From: Mesodorylaimus sp. YZB2_4
Taxonomy: Eukaryota > Nematoda > Enoplea > Dorylaimida > Dorylaimidae
Assembly: GCA_030248295.1 (NCBI GenBank)
Contig: JASANH010000367.1
Location: 62,001 to 126,000, forward strand
Direction of reading: 5' to 3'
Length of the DNA stretch: 64,000 nucleotides
The notes below the pieces were generated by a model. That model did no database searches. It saw only the letters and a list, made by a program, of their open reading frames with translations, and was not told the DNA's origin. The position numbers and the translations under genes were made by a program. Below, piece after piece: positions 28,928 through 41,104 of this stretch. The stretch's first letter is position 1. Every line of letters begins with the position of its first letter.

Positions 28928-30757
28928 ATGTCGTCCCGTCGTCTCACTGCCGCGGACCCAAATGCTTGGTACTGCTCTATTTGTTGCGAAATTTTAAGTT
29001 ACTCAAATCGATCTCGGTATGTTCTGGCAAGTCGGATGTAAATTACAGTACTTTACACCATCTACTTTCTTTCAGGCATATCAAAACACACCGAACATGT
29101 TCCGGTTGTGGTGAAGTTGTTGGCCCGCGCCACGTTTGTCAGTCGTTAAAGAATCAGGCCCAGTTTCACCCGCTGTACATCGATAAAGAACTCAAGATGT
29201 ACGTTCTGGGCATCTTACCAGAAGGATGGCCCGCCAAGCAGGAAGAGGCCACTCATCAAAAGATCACTCCAGGGATGCAGGAGCCTCCCACAATGGTCGT
29301 TGCTGAAGGAGAAAATGGAATCGATGTGGCTGGTACAAAAATTTTCCCAGTGTCTCACATCGTCAATGCAAATCAAGTTCCGTATCCTCCATCACTCCAG
29401 CCTCTATCGCGGGAGGAAATCAAGAAAAGGGGGACGTTTCTGTGATGCAGAATAGTGAGGCGCGCAGAAATTCAATTCTAGCGAAGGTGTTTTGTGACAT
29501 GTTGTATTCTCACTTATGCCTATGTTGCTACGGGAAAGGAGGGTGCGTGAACAGTACTAAAAGTGTTTTAGATTTTTTCGAAGGCTCTGTCACTAAGCTC
29601 GGTCACGAGAAGGAGGTTACGCGTGATGATATGGTTCTGTATATGCTTATGAATGCTTCTTCGATTCCTGCTTTTTAGAATAAAATGGAAGAGTTGGAGA
29701 ATGTGTATAAAACTCTAAATTCGAAAGATGCATTTGGTGATCAAGACAAACTTACGCGTGCTGTACCCGGTTTGAGTCGCAAACAAGCAGCTGACTTCCT
29801 GACGACTCAAGAGTTGTATCAACTGACTAAACCACCTCGTTTGAAATTTCCAACTAACCGAATTCATGCTCACAAAGTCAATGAAATTCATAAAGCTAAT
29901 CTATCCGACTTGACAATTTATCAAGATGACAATGACGGATATAAATTCTTACTTTTCATTATTAATTCATTTTCAAAAGTTCTAACAGTAATCTCGCTCA
30001 AGAATAAAAGTGAGGTTTAGACTCAAAATTCTTTCTGATAAATTCAAATTAAAGTTTCGTACTTTAGGCAGTGATGCGATGCATGAGGCATTTGTGAAAG
30101 CTCACAGTGATCCAAAGAGTAGACCGTTGTATCTCCATACGGACAAGGGAGTAAGTTTACAATACTTTTTTCAAAAAAAAATTTTACGTTCATATGAACA
30201 TTTTAGACTGAATTTTACAATTCGAAAATGAAGAAGCTTTATAAAACTTTTGGTATTGTTCGCCACTATTCTACTTATTCAGAAAAGAAGGCATCTACAG
30301 TAGAGAGCGTAAGAGTGTGAAGCATGTTTCGACTTGTTCATAAATTGCGTTGCCATAGGTTCAAAGAACATTCAAGTCAATGCTGATGCGCTATCTACTG
30401 GATCGAAAGACCAAACGAGTCATTGATGTGTTGCAACTTTTGGTTGAGTCATACAACCAGTCCTATCATAGAACGATCGGCATGGCTCCAGCCGACGTCA
30501 CTGACGCCGACGCAGACGTCATTCGGGAAAGGATTCGCCCAATAAATTACGCCGTCCTTAAAATACAAGTGGCAGTCTTTTCAGGTGCTTCTTACGAACC
30601 AGAATTGCAAAAGGTGCCAGCGCCGACAGAGTATAGAATTGAAAAAGTTATTCGCCAACGTGAAGGCAAGGACGGGAAAAAGCAATATTTGGTTCGATTC
30701 TGAGGATACGGTCTCGAAGACGACGCCTGGATATCTGAAGAAGATTTCACGGCGTGA
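28928..30757 (+). pseudogene. integrase of copy 2, broken
   Basis: It is homologous to 12462-10427 with the same exon order. Breaks: the intron-2 donor is lost by a small deletion (about 29590), a one-base deletion near 29430 shifts the linker frame, about 200 bases of the C-terminal core are deleted near 30540-30565, and a chromodomain Gln codon is a stop (TGA at 30701-30703). The core D-L-S-D-L and H-T-D-K-G segments and most chromodomain residues remain visible. Confidence 0.85.
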
Positions 30758-31155
30758 ATCCGTTCAACTTGCATCTTTGTAGTAGAGGGAGTAAGGAATA
30801 TTTTCTAGACAATGTACCGAGTAATTTTACGAATATTTTATCAACTCCGCTGTCTGGCATGTTAAATTTCAAAGTGGCCATTTCAGCCTGTCACCTGTTT
30901 TTTCCAATCCCGAGTGGCCTGCCCCCGTGTCACATAACTTGCGATATTGTTACCCCATCCCCCTATGATAATCGCAAGCTACCCATTATTGGTTTCTTGC
31001 CCAATTCAAATTTATGGACCCCTAGACCCGTTTTCTTCACTGTATGCAAGGATAATATCGAGTATATTACGGTATCGATCACTGATGATGACGGTAAAGT
31101 GGTGCAGCAGTTGACGAGTGATTTCATCCTTGTACTGACTTTCAAACGTGTATAA
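30754..31155 (+). pseudogene. penton-like minor capsid, copy 2, start codon lost
   Basis: All 133 codons are open and close to copy 1, but the first codon is GTG where copy 1 has the ATG overlapping the integrase stop. The stop again overlaps the downstream TATA sequence. It may be untranslated or start internally. Confidence 0.65.
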
Positions 31156-31208
31156 AATCTCGCACTTTTAATTCGGCATTCTCATTGTTTGGTTATCATG
31201 TTGGCTTC

Positions 31209-31506
31209 ATGGAAAGTGAACTCGATTCCCTGCATATAAGCTCACAGTCTCAGAACCCAGTGGAAAGACTTCATTTAATTCCTATGAAATATTTGGGTGA
31301 AAAAAGTGTCAGTGAGGAAGGAGCGAGCCACCACGACTACGACGCCCGCTGCTCAGAAGAAGAAAAAGAAGAATACCAGGGCGCCAGCCAAGAAAGGAAA
31401 AGTAGTCTCGAAGCCTGGACGTGTGGCTGAAAAAAAGCCAGCGCCAAGAAAGAACGTCAGAAAAAGAGGATCAACTCGAACTGCCAGTAAGCTTGGCAGA
31501 TATTGA
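31209..31506 (+). pseudogene. basic core-like protein, copy 2, frameshifted
   Basis: The ATG at 31209 and first 30 or so codons match copy 1. An extra A in an A-run near 31300-31306 then moves the Lys/Thr-rich part into another frame, where it continues to 31506. Confidence 0.7.
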
Positions 31507-32791
31507 TCCCTTCGAGGGCAAGTGTGTGAAAAAAGCACTGGCTGAAACGCGTTTGGACATTATACCATGCTCAGTTCCTCTTCCAAGTTCTGATGTAAAC
31601 TCGAGTATAGATTTCCATATCCCCATTGTCGAAGGTTACTTGACTGATTTAAGTCCCACTCTGCTCGAAGTGGAATTGAAAATTAGTTACGTGGAAGAAA
31701 ATGTGGAAGATCGTTCGATAAAAATGAATGACAAGGTAGGATAAGTCAATAATGTTTTGGCCAGTTTATTTTCGAGTGCACAAGTTCTGATCAATAATAC
31801 ACTGATGGTTGCTCCGAACGGCGCCCTCCCATTCATCAGCTACAATTCGATCATATCCAATTATTCGTACGAAACTCGACAGTCATTGCTGAAAAGTGCC
31901 GGATGGATGGACGATACAGCGGCTGATATTGCCAAGGGTACAAACAATCCGAATGCCATTGAACGTATGGAACAATTCTTGCTCGGTATAACTGGTCGTC
32001 TGATGGACATTTTGCCAGTGAATTTTTTTAAAATTAGGAGATATATTATGCCCAACGCTGATATAATTTTAAAATTGCATAGGGGTAGGCCAAAGTTTAT
32101 AATTCTGTTTTCACAGGAGAAACCGCCAGCAAAGCAAAGACAGTTTAGTGTTAGCATCGAGAAGGCCTACTTGCACGTCAAGAGAATCAGACCGCACGAT
32201 GACACGATGGCAGTGCTGCATCGCACACACCTGCGTACGCCGGCACAATACGACTATTTCGACACCCAAGTCAAGTCAATTCTATTGGCACCCAAGGTGT
32301 ACAGCCTCGATGCAGAGGTCTATCAGGGTTTGTCACCGAGTCAAATGTTTATTGTGATGACAAAACAGCCGATGGCTGGAGCAGTCAAGGAGTACCCATT
32401 CTATAATATGCATAACAACCTCCAGTCTGTTTCACTGGAGAAAAATGGTGAAGTTGTGGGGGAGAACTACCAGGCAGATTTTTCAAAGGGTGATGTTTCG
32501 CGGTTGTACATGTCCTACCTGAGATCGACTGGCTGTATTTTGGATCGTGCTGGCGTAAGTTTTCTCGATCAGACGGCTTACTGTAACGGATTCGCAATTA
32601 TTGGCTACAATTTGGAAAAGTGCGATGAATGCACCTGCTCGTTGCATTTGCCTCGCGAGCTGGCTACGTTTTGTCTTCGTATGGATTACAACACAGCAGT
32701 TGAACGTGATTACACTGTTGTGGTTCTGGTGCTTTTGAAATTTAAACGCACTCTGCTGTTGTATTCTGACGGTAACGTGTCAGTTCAGTGA
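31454..32791 (+). pseudogene. major capsid protein, copy 2, no ATG and one stop
   Basis: It aligns with 9731-8394 throughout. The start codon site is ACG (31454-31456) and a TAA at 31742-31744 replaces a Leu codon of the V-G-L-V-N-N motif. The remaining 344 codons are open and well conserved, which suggests recent loss. Confidence 0.85.
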
Positions 32792-32864
32792 TCTTATTCA
32801 ATTGATGCTGTTTGCCGGATATAAATACTGTGTAAATGATAAAATCTAAAATCCATTCGTGGCT

Positions 32865-33494
32865 ATGGCGTTTAAACTGCAGCACCCGTCCACGTTTATT
32901 GTCGCTGGTGGTACAGGCACTGGAAAAACCAGATTCGTAAAGAAGCTTCTTGAAGAGAGTGATGAATTACTTTCCAAACTGCTTACAAAGATTGAATGGT
33001 ACTATGGAGTGTACCAAGGTATTTTTTCCGAGATGTCGAAAGTGGAATTCAAAGAAGGTTTTCCTGACGTGGCCGATTTAATCCCTGGTTCTTGCATAGT
33101 GCTGGATGATTTACAAGCATCGCTAACCAAGGACACCTGCAAACAGCTGGTTCGTATGTTTACTGTGGATTCGCATCATGCTCCATTCACACTCGTTTAC
33201 ATTATTCAAACTTTGTTCGATAATCGAGATGAAATGCGGACTATTGCTAGAAACTGCGAATACTTGACACTCATGCGTGGCCCGAGAATAGAGGGGACCG
33301 TGGAAACATTCGCCCAACAAGCATTCCGTCGGAAAAATGGTTTCCTGCTTGATGCCTACGAGAAAGCAACAGCCAGCAAACAATTTTCTTATTTATTCAT
33401 CAATATGCACCTAGCAGAAACTGATCCCAAATTCAAAGTGATGACAAACATTCTTCCATCCGAATATCCCACGCATGTTTTCCTGCCAGTATAA
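32865..33494 (+). CDS. packaging ATPase, copy 2, intact
   Basis: The protein has 209 residues from ATG 32865. Walker A G-G-T-G-T-G-K-T and Walker B I-V-L-D-D are kept, and the length is identical to copy 1 with about 15 substitutions by eye. The TATA box block upstream (about 32820) is kept. It is one of the few long frames of copy 2 without a break. Confidence 0.85.
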   Translation: MAFKLQHPSTFIVAGGTGTGKTRFVKKLLEESDELLSKLLTKIEWYYGVYQGIFSEMSKVEFKEGFPDVADLIPGSCIVLDDLQASLTKDTCKQLVRMFTVDSHHAPFTLVYIIQTLFDNRDEMRTIARNCEYLTLMRGPRIEGTVETFAQQAFRRKNGFLLDAYEKATASKQFSYLFINMHLAETDPKFKVMTNILPSEYPTHVFLPV

Positions 33495-33571
33495 AAAAAT
33501 AATGATGATTATCACATGAAGACTGTGAAGTGTGAATAAAAAGATAGTGACAGCGCATTCGCCTTTTAAAA

Positions 33572-33934
33572 ATGTCCGAGTCTGTCGGCAAAGTTGAACG
33601 TGAGTTGCAAATACTCTCCCAGTCACTCCCGTCTGCTGCCAAAAGGCAATTGACCGACGCCAGTCTCACACTCATCACAGCCATTGCGGACTTTGCTTTG
33701 AACCTGGTCAAGAATTCCGACATTGATATTACGCCCAAACGAAATCGACTTTTGACCAAGTTCAAAGGAGATATTGCTTTCTTGGCCAACGAAAAGATTT
33801 GTTAGAAACGGAAAACCCGCCTTATTCAAAAACGTGGTTTTAAATTCGTCCCAACTTTGATTCAAGCCATTCTTCCGTATGTCAAAAGAGTACGTACTGA
33901 TCTCAGTGTCGGAGAACCAACGTTTGAAAAATAA
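33572..33934 (+). pseudogene. core-like late protein, copy 2, nonsense
   Basis: Homologue of 7612-7250. The Trp codon in the basic W-K-x-K motif is TAG (33803-33805). The frame continues open to 33934. Confidence 0.75.
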
Positions 33935-34295
33935 TTTTCAAAAGTCCCATCCAGCACCCGCCACGACTCAGCCACAAACTGACAATGGCCAAGTCCAGAT
34001 TGCAAGCGAAGAGGTGAAAGGTGATCAGAATTATGATAAGTATTTAGATCTTTTACCAAAAGCCTATATCAATCGTTCCAGGGTAATTCTGAAAACTCTG
34101 CAGCCTGCACTTACTGAGCATGGGCGTATTGTGTATTCAGATTCCAGTGTAGGCAGTCACATTCTTGATTTGCTTAAGTATGTAATTGCACCTCCCCATT
34201 TTCGTAAAGGGCGTCCTATTGACACTTTTAAATTTACTGAAATGATGCAGCGTGCAAATGTGCGTCAAAGCGTGTATAATGATGAAAGTCAGTGA
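33879..34295 (+). pseudogene. GSHILDL-type late protein, copy 2, C-terminus shifted
   Basis: It has 138 codons from ATG 33879. Most of the protein including G-S-H-I-L-D-L-L-K-Y is kept. A one-base loss near 34286 causes an early stop about 20 residues short of copy 1. It overlaps the preceding gene as in copy 1. Confidence 0.7.
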
Positions 34296-34454
34296 ATGAA
34301 ACCACCAATACCGCTTAGCTAACCTTCGAAAAGTAAAATGTGTATACCAGATATGTATTTCTCACATGTCATTGCAGTTGTAGTTGCATTTGATGTGAAT
34401 AAAGATAATTTTAAATTTTCCTTGTACAGTAAAACTAATAATATGAATAAAATA

Positions 34455-34796
34455 TTATATAAAATATTCAAATATATATACGTATATAAAACTGATAAAC
34501 ATCGAAATATAAATTACATGTTTCATTTGGGGATATAGCAAGTTTCGATAACTTGCCAGGAATAGCAGCGTACTTTTGGCGAGTTTTCTCTTTAGCTGCT
34601 GCTCCGAGACGTCGCCAACAGGTTCCGCGAACGAAACCTGAATGGGTCCCCACATAAGTCGTTGTGCCGCCAGGTCGTAGGTCGGCGCCACGTACTCGCC
34701 AATGATCCTAATAACATCTAGCACCATTGGTGTTGGATGGAGGTGGGGAGTCGCCTGGAAGGTGTCCAAAAACTCGTTAATCGTATCGGAATCCAT
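34455..34796 (-). CDS. conserved small Polinton protein, copy 2
   Basis: Homologue of 5678-5965, starting at ATG 34796 (M-D-S-D-T-I-N-E-F-L-D). The first 85 residues follow copy 1. The last 25 are replaced by a hydrophobic, AT-rich tail reading into the intergenic region, so the natural C-terminus is lost. Confidence 0.6.
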   Translation of the reverse strand: MDSDTINEFLDTFQATPHLHPTPMVLDVIRIIGEYVAPTYDLAAQRLMWGPIQVSFAEPVGDVSEQQLKRKLAKSTLLFLASYRNLLYPQMKHVIYISMFISFIYVYIFEYFI

Positions 34797-34979
34797 TCCC
34801 TTTTTTCATGCTATAAAATAGAAGTGAAGCCAAAGTAGAAGAAATGCTAAAATAGAAGCCAAACTGAAATAGAAAAAACCAAATTTAGCAAGATACTTTC
34901 GTCAAACGAGCGTCGTAGTCATTGAGGCCATAACAACTATTTACAATTCTTACTTGGACTTTAAAAAGCAGGGGCTCGC

Positions 34980-36420
34980 TGCTCCCATCATCATGATATA
35001 TACGCTTAAAGGAGCAGCGAGTGAGCCCTACCTTCCCTAAATCGCAGTTACTACCCCTACATTCAGTAAAACACGGATCGTTAGATTATGTACATTCGTA
35101 AAAGCTAGTGGATCAGCAGCCAATACTTTCTATAATTTCCGAATGTTAAAGCTGCTGCATTGACTTCGGTTAGCTGAACTTCCTTGGCCTTTGGATGTTC
35201 CTCGCCTGGACTGGCGAGGACATAGCACTGAAAACCGGTTATGGTTAGTTCGAGTCGATTCGTTGTAGTACAGCAATCACTTACCTTGGGATTCAGGCCG
35301 GCAAAGTTGGATCCTTGCTTTTCCAGTTTGAAGCGACCAGGCTCGCGTTTGTGTAATGCATTTGTCTCGTCCACAAACCATTTGGCCTTCAAGCGTTGCC
35401 ACTCGTCCCGTTTTTCAGGCAGCACAATGTCATCTAGGCAAAGTGCTGCTATGGCCATGTAAAACTGAAAAGACAAAATTTCATTTAAACAGTGTTATCT
35501 TCACAATGTAACATTACACTCACCGAGTCTGTGTCGCTTTCTGACCATGTCTATCGTTTTCGATCCAAGCATGGAATCAGTTGACCGTACATAAATTCCA
35601 GCATGGTCATTTTGGCGTTACCATATACGGACAAACCTAAAATTTTAATACGCCAACTTTCATGAAATTTAGTCTGCATGAAACCTACCGATTACAATTG
35701 GCAGCTGGTAGACATGCTTCTTCGGTTGACACCTCCGCATGTTTTACTGCAAAAGGAACAAATCTTATTTTCGAAAACAATTTTACGTTTAAATTACTTA
35801 CTTATGGGAGGGAATTCGGAGAATTTCCCTCGAAGATGTGGCGGGCAAGTGATGTCGACGCAAGCGAAACCAAAGGCTTGTCCGCTCAGAATCGCTTGCC
35901 TCATACTTCTTCCCGAGACGAACAAGTCGTTTTCGAATGCACGTTTTTGAAGACTGCTTGGATATTGGGCCAATCGCTCAGCTTGTGAAGCATATGTACT
36001 GCCTCAGCTCGGAAGGAATACTTCCTCGCTGACCTTTGCGTATAAGCGTGGCCACTTTATCGATATTATTCCACTCACATTCTGCAAAAAATTTCAAGTT
36101 AAAGACTAGAATTATTCGTTAATTTATTTGCTTCCCTCACATCACGTCGATTGTGAAACCAAAAGTTTTTAAATGCTCGACCTGATCGTGGGAATCTTGA
36201 TAGGCATCCGGGTATTTTGGGTTGGGCTTGACATTCTTACTGCAGCATTGTGTCGGTGGATGGTTGTGACAATAGCAACCGTTGAAAAAGAAAACTGTCC
36301 GTGATTTTTTTCGAATATCCATCGACACGAAGTTGCTTGAGGCTGAGGCATTGCTGGTCACCATCACTGCCCATGCGAATTTTCTTTACACTTATTACGC
36401 TGCGGAAAGTGCTGCGCATT
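34980..36420 (-). pseudogene. Polinton DNA polymerase B, copy 2, 5'-truncated
   Basis: It aligns with copy 1 from the endonuclease-like block (N-G-C-Y-C-H-N-H, about 36270) through the motif C exon region (about 35540) to the C-terminal exon (about 35230-35000). Exons 35476-35288 and the following introns are clear. The zinc fingers, motif A and N-terminus are absent beyond about 36420, and several exons contain frame changes. The junction near 35680 keeps the codon phase that copy 1 has lost near 4781. Confidence 0.75.
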
Positions 36421-37424
36421 TGATACAGCTGTCAAGGAGCCAGATTCTGCCAAATTCTTATCCATGATGGCTTCGGCAATGGATCTGCGAAAAAAGGAGA
36501 TGTTTCTCTGAGCTGTCATTAATACTGCTCCCTTGCCTGCCTCTCGGAAGTTGGAATAAAAATCAACAGATTTTTCCATGTTTGCCTTTCTTTTGTTCCT
36601 GTCTCCTTACAATAAATACTGTTCGCGGCATCTATCTGTGGGCCCCGAGTGTTGCGTAGGCTCCGACTGATCTTTCACTCTCGCACTCGGCAATTACCTG
36701 ATGCATCCATAGATCCTTGGTTCTGTATCTGCAAGATTGCCGACCGTCCAGCCTTTTTTCCCGCTTAGGGCTGCCGACTAATGTACGTATATAAGAGAGG
36801 TCAAACCCGTCTTAAGGTTGCCCACTAAAAGTAAAAAGCGCAGTCGGCGCGAAATTCAAACTGTATGAACTGTGCTAATGCAATTTGACTCGTACCTACA
36901 ATGGCAAAGTCAGGCCTTTTTTCTAAATATCGTATTTGACAGTCACCCATTTTCACTTAAAAAATTGATACAGCTGATACAAATCGATGCACGCTCCCCA
37001 TAGCTCTCTGTTCTATTATATAATATACATGCGAGTGACGCTGAATCTAAGGCAATAAGGTACCAAAGCCATGCATTACTGGAGCGGCGCTCGAGTTTGC
37101 AATTCTCTGGAAATCTGGAAGCATTGCGAACTGCGTTTCTTGCAGACAATTTCCGCACAGTTTTCGTTAAACTTTTAGAACAGAAAGTGTACTTGGGATA
37201 TTTTGTATACTGCAGATGGTCATTGGTCAGCAAACTACGACGGGTTTGACCTCTCCCATATTTATCGCAGCCGACCTTGTCCGTTAATCACGCCTATTTT
37301 GGATCAACCCTGGCTGTCGCTATGGCGTCGCCGTTTTTTTCTCTCACGAGTCTTTTCACGAGCAGTCACCAACGCGTCTTTTCAATATAGCTGTAGCTGC
37401 TGATATTGCCTTGACTCATCTGAA
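36421..37424. other. boundary zone: short ORF and weak inverted repeat
   Basis: A minus-strand ORF enters the element edge from 36579 (M-E-K-S-V-D-F...R-N-I-S-F-F-R-R-S-I) without a recognised family. Segments 36767-36820 and 37215-37285 are imperfect inverted copies sharing GAGAGGTCAAACCCGTC, so a roughly 0.5-kb MITE-like insertion is possible. Confidence 0.35.
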
Positions 37425-39236
37425 TTGATACATAAGTATTGTGCTGTCATTGATTGGTGTCTTGTTTCACTCAGAAACAGCCTAACGATTGGGTTGGCCT
37501 CCGACATTCACACCTTGCCCCTATCATTACGCCAGACTCTGTTTCAAATTATTCTTGTGCGCGGGTCGATCCACAAATTGACGACCTTGCTTTTGAGCTC
37601 AGCAAAGTTTCTCGATGGTTTCACATCTTTTAGCACTCGAAAAGGAAAAGTGGACGATCGTAACATCTTGCATCTTGTGGCCAAAAGCTTTAGTTTGAAT
37701 CGATTTGATGCACATACTATTGGGTCAAGAATCATTGACTTAAACTTGAATGTATATCGATATTTTTAGCAGCTCACTTACGAGAATGCAACGACCTTGG
37801 ACGAGGCTTATGCTCTCTTTTTGTCAGTGTCTGAATTTAAAGAAACTAAAAATACGATTTGTGGATCAGCCACTTGGACAAATGCCATCTGACTCTAATC
37901 TTACTACGACACTTGATCAGAATCATTTGGATCAAATCATCGAGATCGATCGAGGTGACATGGAGGACGTCGGCCAGCACCGAGGTGGCCTTCATTCTTA
38001 TGTCGATGAACTTTGTAGAAATCAAGTTTCAGAAGGCGGAATTTTTAACCTGTCCAGAATCCCTGATTCATGCCTATCGCTTCTGGAAGATATTCAAGAA
38101 CTGTCATTGATTGGACAAGCCTTAATTAATGATGCAGCTATCGATTGGGAACAATTTTCGATTGCAAGCAGTCGATCGCCACTTATCCAATCTCGAAATT
38201 TGACCTCTTTGCGTTTAGTACATGGAAAAGTGGACGAGGAAGGCTTTCTCGTCCACTTTTCCTCAGGAAGCATGGATTGAATTATTGCTCATACTTCAGC
38301 CAACGCTATTAAAATTAGAAATCAAAAAGGTCAACGTCTTTACCAATCGCACTTCAGAGCATTGCATCATGCCAGTTACTCTGCCCCATCTCAAACTTTT
38401 TAAAATCGATCGATACAGCATTGGAAATTTGGAATCGCTCATTGACACATTGCTCCAGTGTCCACGCTTAAATTATGCCTCTTTGGTCCTGGTTAACAGA
38501 GATGCCCAAGTTCCAAATATGGCCCTAGTGAATCAGCTGACTGGCGTGATAGCATTGGACGTGACATTTCGTCATACGAATGAGGAAGATCAAATGTTCG
38601 ATAATCGATCATCAGTTCAATATGAAACGGCTGGTTTGTTCAAGGATAAGATTAAAAGTGTGCACATCGAAGTACCAGATTGGAATTGGACGTCAAGCAA
38701 ATCAGCAATTGACTGTCTTAACGAATGCCTGAATATTACTTCACTCAAGTTCTCGATTTTAGTACTAAGTTCAGTGCAAGGTGTTACGGAAGCCATGGAA
38801 TCCTATTTTATAAACAGAGACAAGGCGTCGAGGTTGAGCCGTCTGGCATTGGATGGTCAGTTCGATGATGACGTGCTAAAATTGATTACCAGAAATTGCA
38901 CGAGTTTAGATTCGCTCGAATTATCCAACTGTCCTCACCTGACTGATAATCACCTGATCGAATTAGCTTCTCGAAGGGGATTGTCAGAATTGGTATTGCT
39001 CTCGTGTCCAAATATCAGCGATAAAGGCATTATGCCGATTTTGATCAATAGCGGTTTACGATTGAAGAAATTTATATTTCGATCGCTTCAATAATGATAT
39101 CGTCACATCACAGCCGCTTACGGATCGTGCTTGGCGAGTATTGATTGATAACTGTCACTTCATAAAAAGTGTGGATGGAATTCCCGATTATCTGAGATAC
39201 GAATTGAGGAGAAAGTGTTTCTGGGTTATTAATTGA
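37425..39236 (+). pseudogene. leucine-rich-repeat (AMN1/F-box-type) gene, frameshifted
   Basis: The coding signal changes frame about three times: near 37745, at the hairpin 38224-38262, and near 39075, ending TGA at 39236. The N-terminal part (L-P-L-S-L-R-Q-T-L-F-Q-I-I-L) resembles the helical lead of F-box/LRR proteins. The C-terminal half has repeats with cysteine spacing (L-D-S-L-E-L-S-N-C-P-H-L-T-D, L-S-E-L-V-L-L-S-C-P-N-I-S-D) typical of the AMN1-like cysteine-containing LRR subfamily, which selects substrates for ubiquitin ligases. Unrecognised introns could explain the first change; the others look like lesions. Confidence 0.55.
38224..38262. repeat. perfect 15-bp inverted repeat inside LRR gene
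   Basis: Arms 38224-38238 and 38248-38262 are exact reverse complements around nine bases. The reading frame of the LRR gene changes across this hairpin. A related GGAAAAGTGGACGA string occurs about 590 bases upstream (37642-37655). Confidence 0.9.
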
Positions 39237-40340
39237 TTGCGATGATGAATTATAAGGGTTATGATGATGAATTTGATATTTATGATGCATCGTCGGGAAT
39301 TCTAACGATACTTGAATGTAATTTGGTTTTTTTATATCGTGTAATTCGAAGTTTTCCTGGACAAGAAAAAAGTTGACAGCCTAACTAAGGTGCCTATCGC
39401 ATCTGATACGTTCAAAATTAGCGCCTAGTAGGTCGTCTTTCCCATACTGTAAGGCGAATAGGCTGCACTCCGAGGTCACGGCTCTAAACGCTTTGCGCTG
39501 GGCGGACAGGCCGGACAGGCGAACAGACTGGACTGGCGAACGCCCAGACACAATTGATGTCAATTACAAATAGGAGAAGGAATTGAATTGTGTGAAAGAG
39601 TGCAATCAAAGCTCACACTGCGAAACGCTACGCAGAGAATAGACGCGGCAAGGCCATGGCTGGTCCACAGACGCAATGTGACTGGGGTTATGGTCGTTTG
39701 ATCTCACCGCATAATCGGCTTGCATTGCAACAAGGAGGGGAGAAGTTGAAGAAACATGAACAAATGATACAGTAGATAGAATGGAGCTGGAGCGCACTAC
39801 TGTACGTACGCTGTCAAAAGATCGAACCTTATCATGCGCGGAGCCTCAAAAACTTTTGAACGCTTCAAACCCTTTTCTGCCATCCTCCACGAGCGAGAAC
39901 ACAAGAAAATTTAATCGCGGACAAAAGCAACGGGCCGTAGCCAGAGCCGTTTGTCGCAGCTCGACTAAACTGGAACTCCACTAAAGCTCAATAATGAATG
40001 GGTAGATGTCTCGACACGTGACTAGCGAGTATAATGTTATTGGCTTAGAGGTGAGGCCCCGCCTCCTAATTCTGATTGGTCGGCAGCGCGGCAGCCAGCT
40101 GGACGAAGCACCGCCAGCTGCTAGAAATTTAGCTGGCTTGCAGTCCCCATACAATTAGCAGTCACAGCTAAGTATCTAAGTTGAAGAGACTAATTATAAA
40201 CTTTAAAAAACTAGCAGGCTCGGGTCAGTGGACGCGTGACTGTCACCTGGCAAGTCTTCAACAGGCCTTCTAGCAAGGCGATAATGACGAGCTGGCCACC
40301 ACCCCATCACACGGTACCCATGGAAAAAAGACTGCCTGGC
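39237..40340. other. no supportable gene; dispersed repeat and CCAAT box
   Basis: Bases about 39596-39690 resemble 42440-42525 in direct orientation (shared TGGTCCAC/xGACGCAATG). An inverted CCAAT box (TTCTGATTGG) lies at about 40071. Confidence 0.4.
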
Positions 40341-40343
40341 GCG

Positions 40344-40350
40344 TATAAAG
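40344..40350 (+). promoter_or_regulatory. TATA box, downstream gene not identified
   Basis: GCGTATAAAGGCGGC is a strong TATA context about 270 bases below a CCAAT box. Only short reading frames follow on the plus strand before the convergent exon ending at 40499. Confidence 0.4.
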
Positions 40351-40498
40351 GCGGCAATTCGAAAAACACTAGCTTTACGTGCATTTACTGATAGTTAAAA
40401 ACCCAAGCGTTTCATTACACGATTTAAAAATGATTATAAACATTGTAACCTCTACAGTACCCTCTGTTGGAAGCCCTCATAAAAATAGTGGTCCAAGC

Positions 40499-41104
40499 TT
40501 ATTCCAACATGATCCATTCGACTTCCTCGTCGCCCAAGTTTATCCACGCCTCGTCTCCCTCCTCTCTTTCCACGTCTTCCCACGACATGTCACTCTCCTC
40601 CTTGGACTCCACCCACGCGTGATCGCGCTTCCTGCATCTCGTAAAACTATGGCGTCCAGGCCATTGATTCCATAACATGGCCCACTCTGCGAACTCTTCA
40701 AGTTGAAGTCTCATGATAATATCGATTTCTCCCATCGCCAAAAAATTTTTCGCTGAAATTAAGAAAAGAATCATTTTGATTCTGCAAACGATGCAGCACA
40801 GTGTGTTTAAAACCCCTAACCTTGGCCTTTGCCACATGCCCACATGCTGTACATATACCAAAGTCGATTTTTTTTATCGTGAACTGCTTCTGTCTGCTTC
40901 ACACGCGCCTGTCGTACTACAGGGGGGCTTGTCCCTTGTGTGAAAATAAATTTTTTCAGCATTAATTTGCAGATGCAGCCCCTCATACAGAAGATCCCGA
41001 GCTCTTGCGTGCTCCAAATTTTTATGCAGCTCCTTGATGCGTTGCTGAACCTGGTTATGTTCCTGCTGCATGGCATGCCAAAAATTACGAAGTGTCATAT
41101 GCAT
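40499..41104 (-). CDS. two-exon coiled-coil protein, family unknown
   Basis: The upstream exon starts at ATG 41104 (M-H-M-T-L-R-N-F-W) with a coiled-coil stretch (Q-E-H-N-Q-V-Q-Q-R-I-K-E-L-H-K-N-L-E). The terminal exon 40752-40499 follows a TTCTTAATTTCAG acceptor. It carries L-E-E-F-A-E-W-A-M-L-W-N-Q-W-P-G, a very acidic E-S-K-E-E-S-D...E-E-G-D-E-A-W segment and E-V-E-W-I-M-L-E before the stop. The exact donor of the first exon is unclear. The terminal exon is duplicated, inverted, at 26106-26346. Retroelement or host origin is undecided. Confidence 0.4.

Noticed and set aside
38222-39094. Complete 290-residue LRR protein starting at 38222
   Set aside because: That ATG lies inside a hairpin at a frame change. 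Coding similarity continues upstream in another frame, so it is a fragment.
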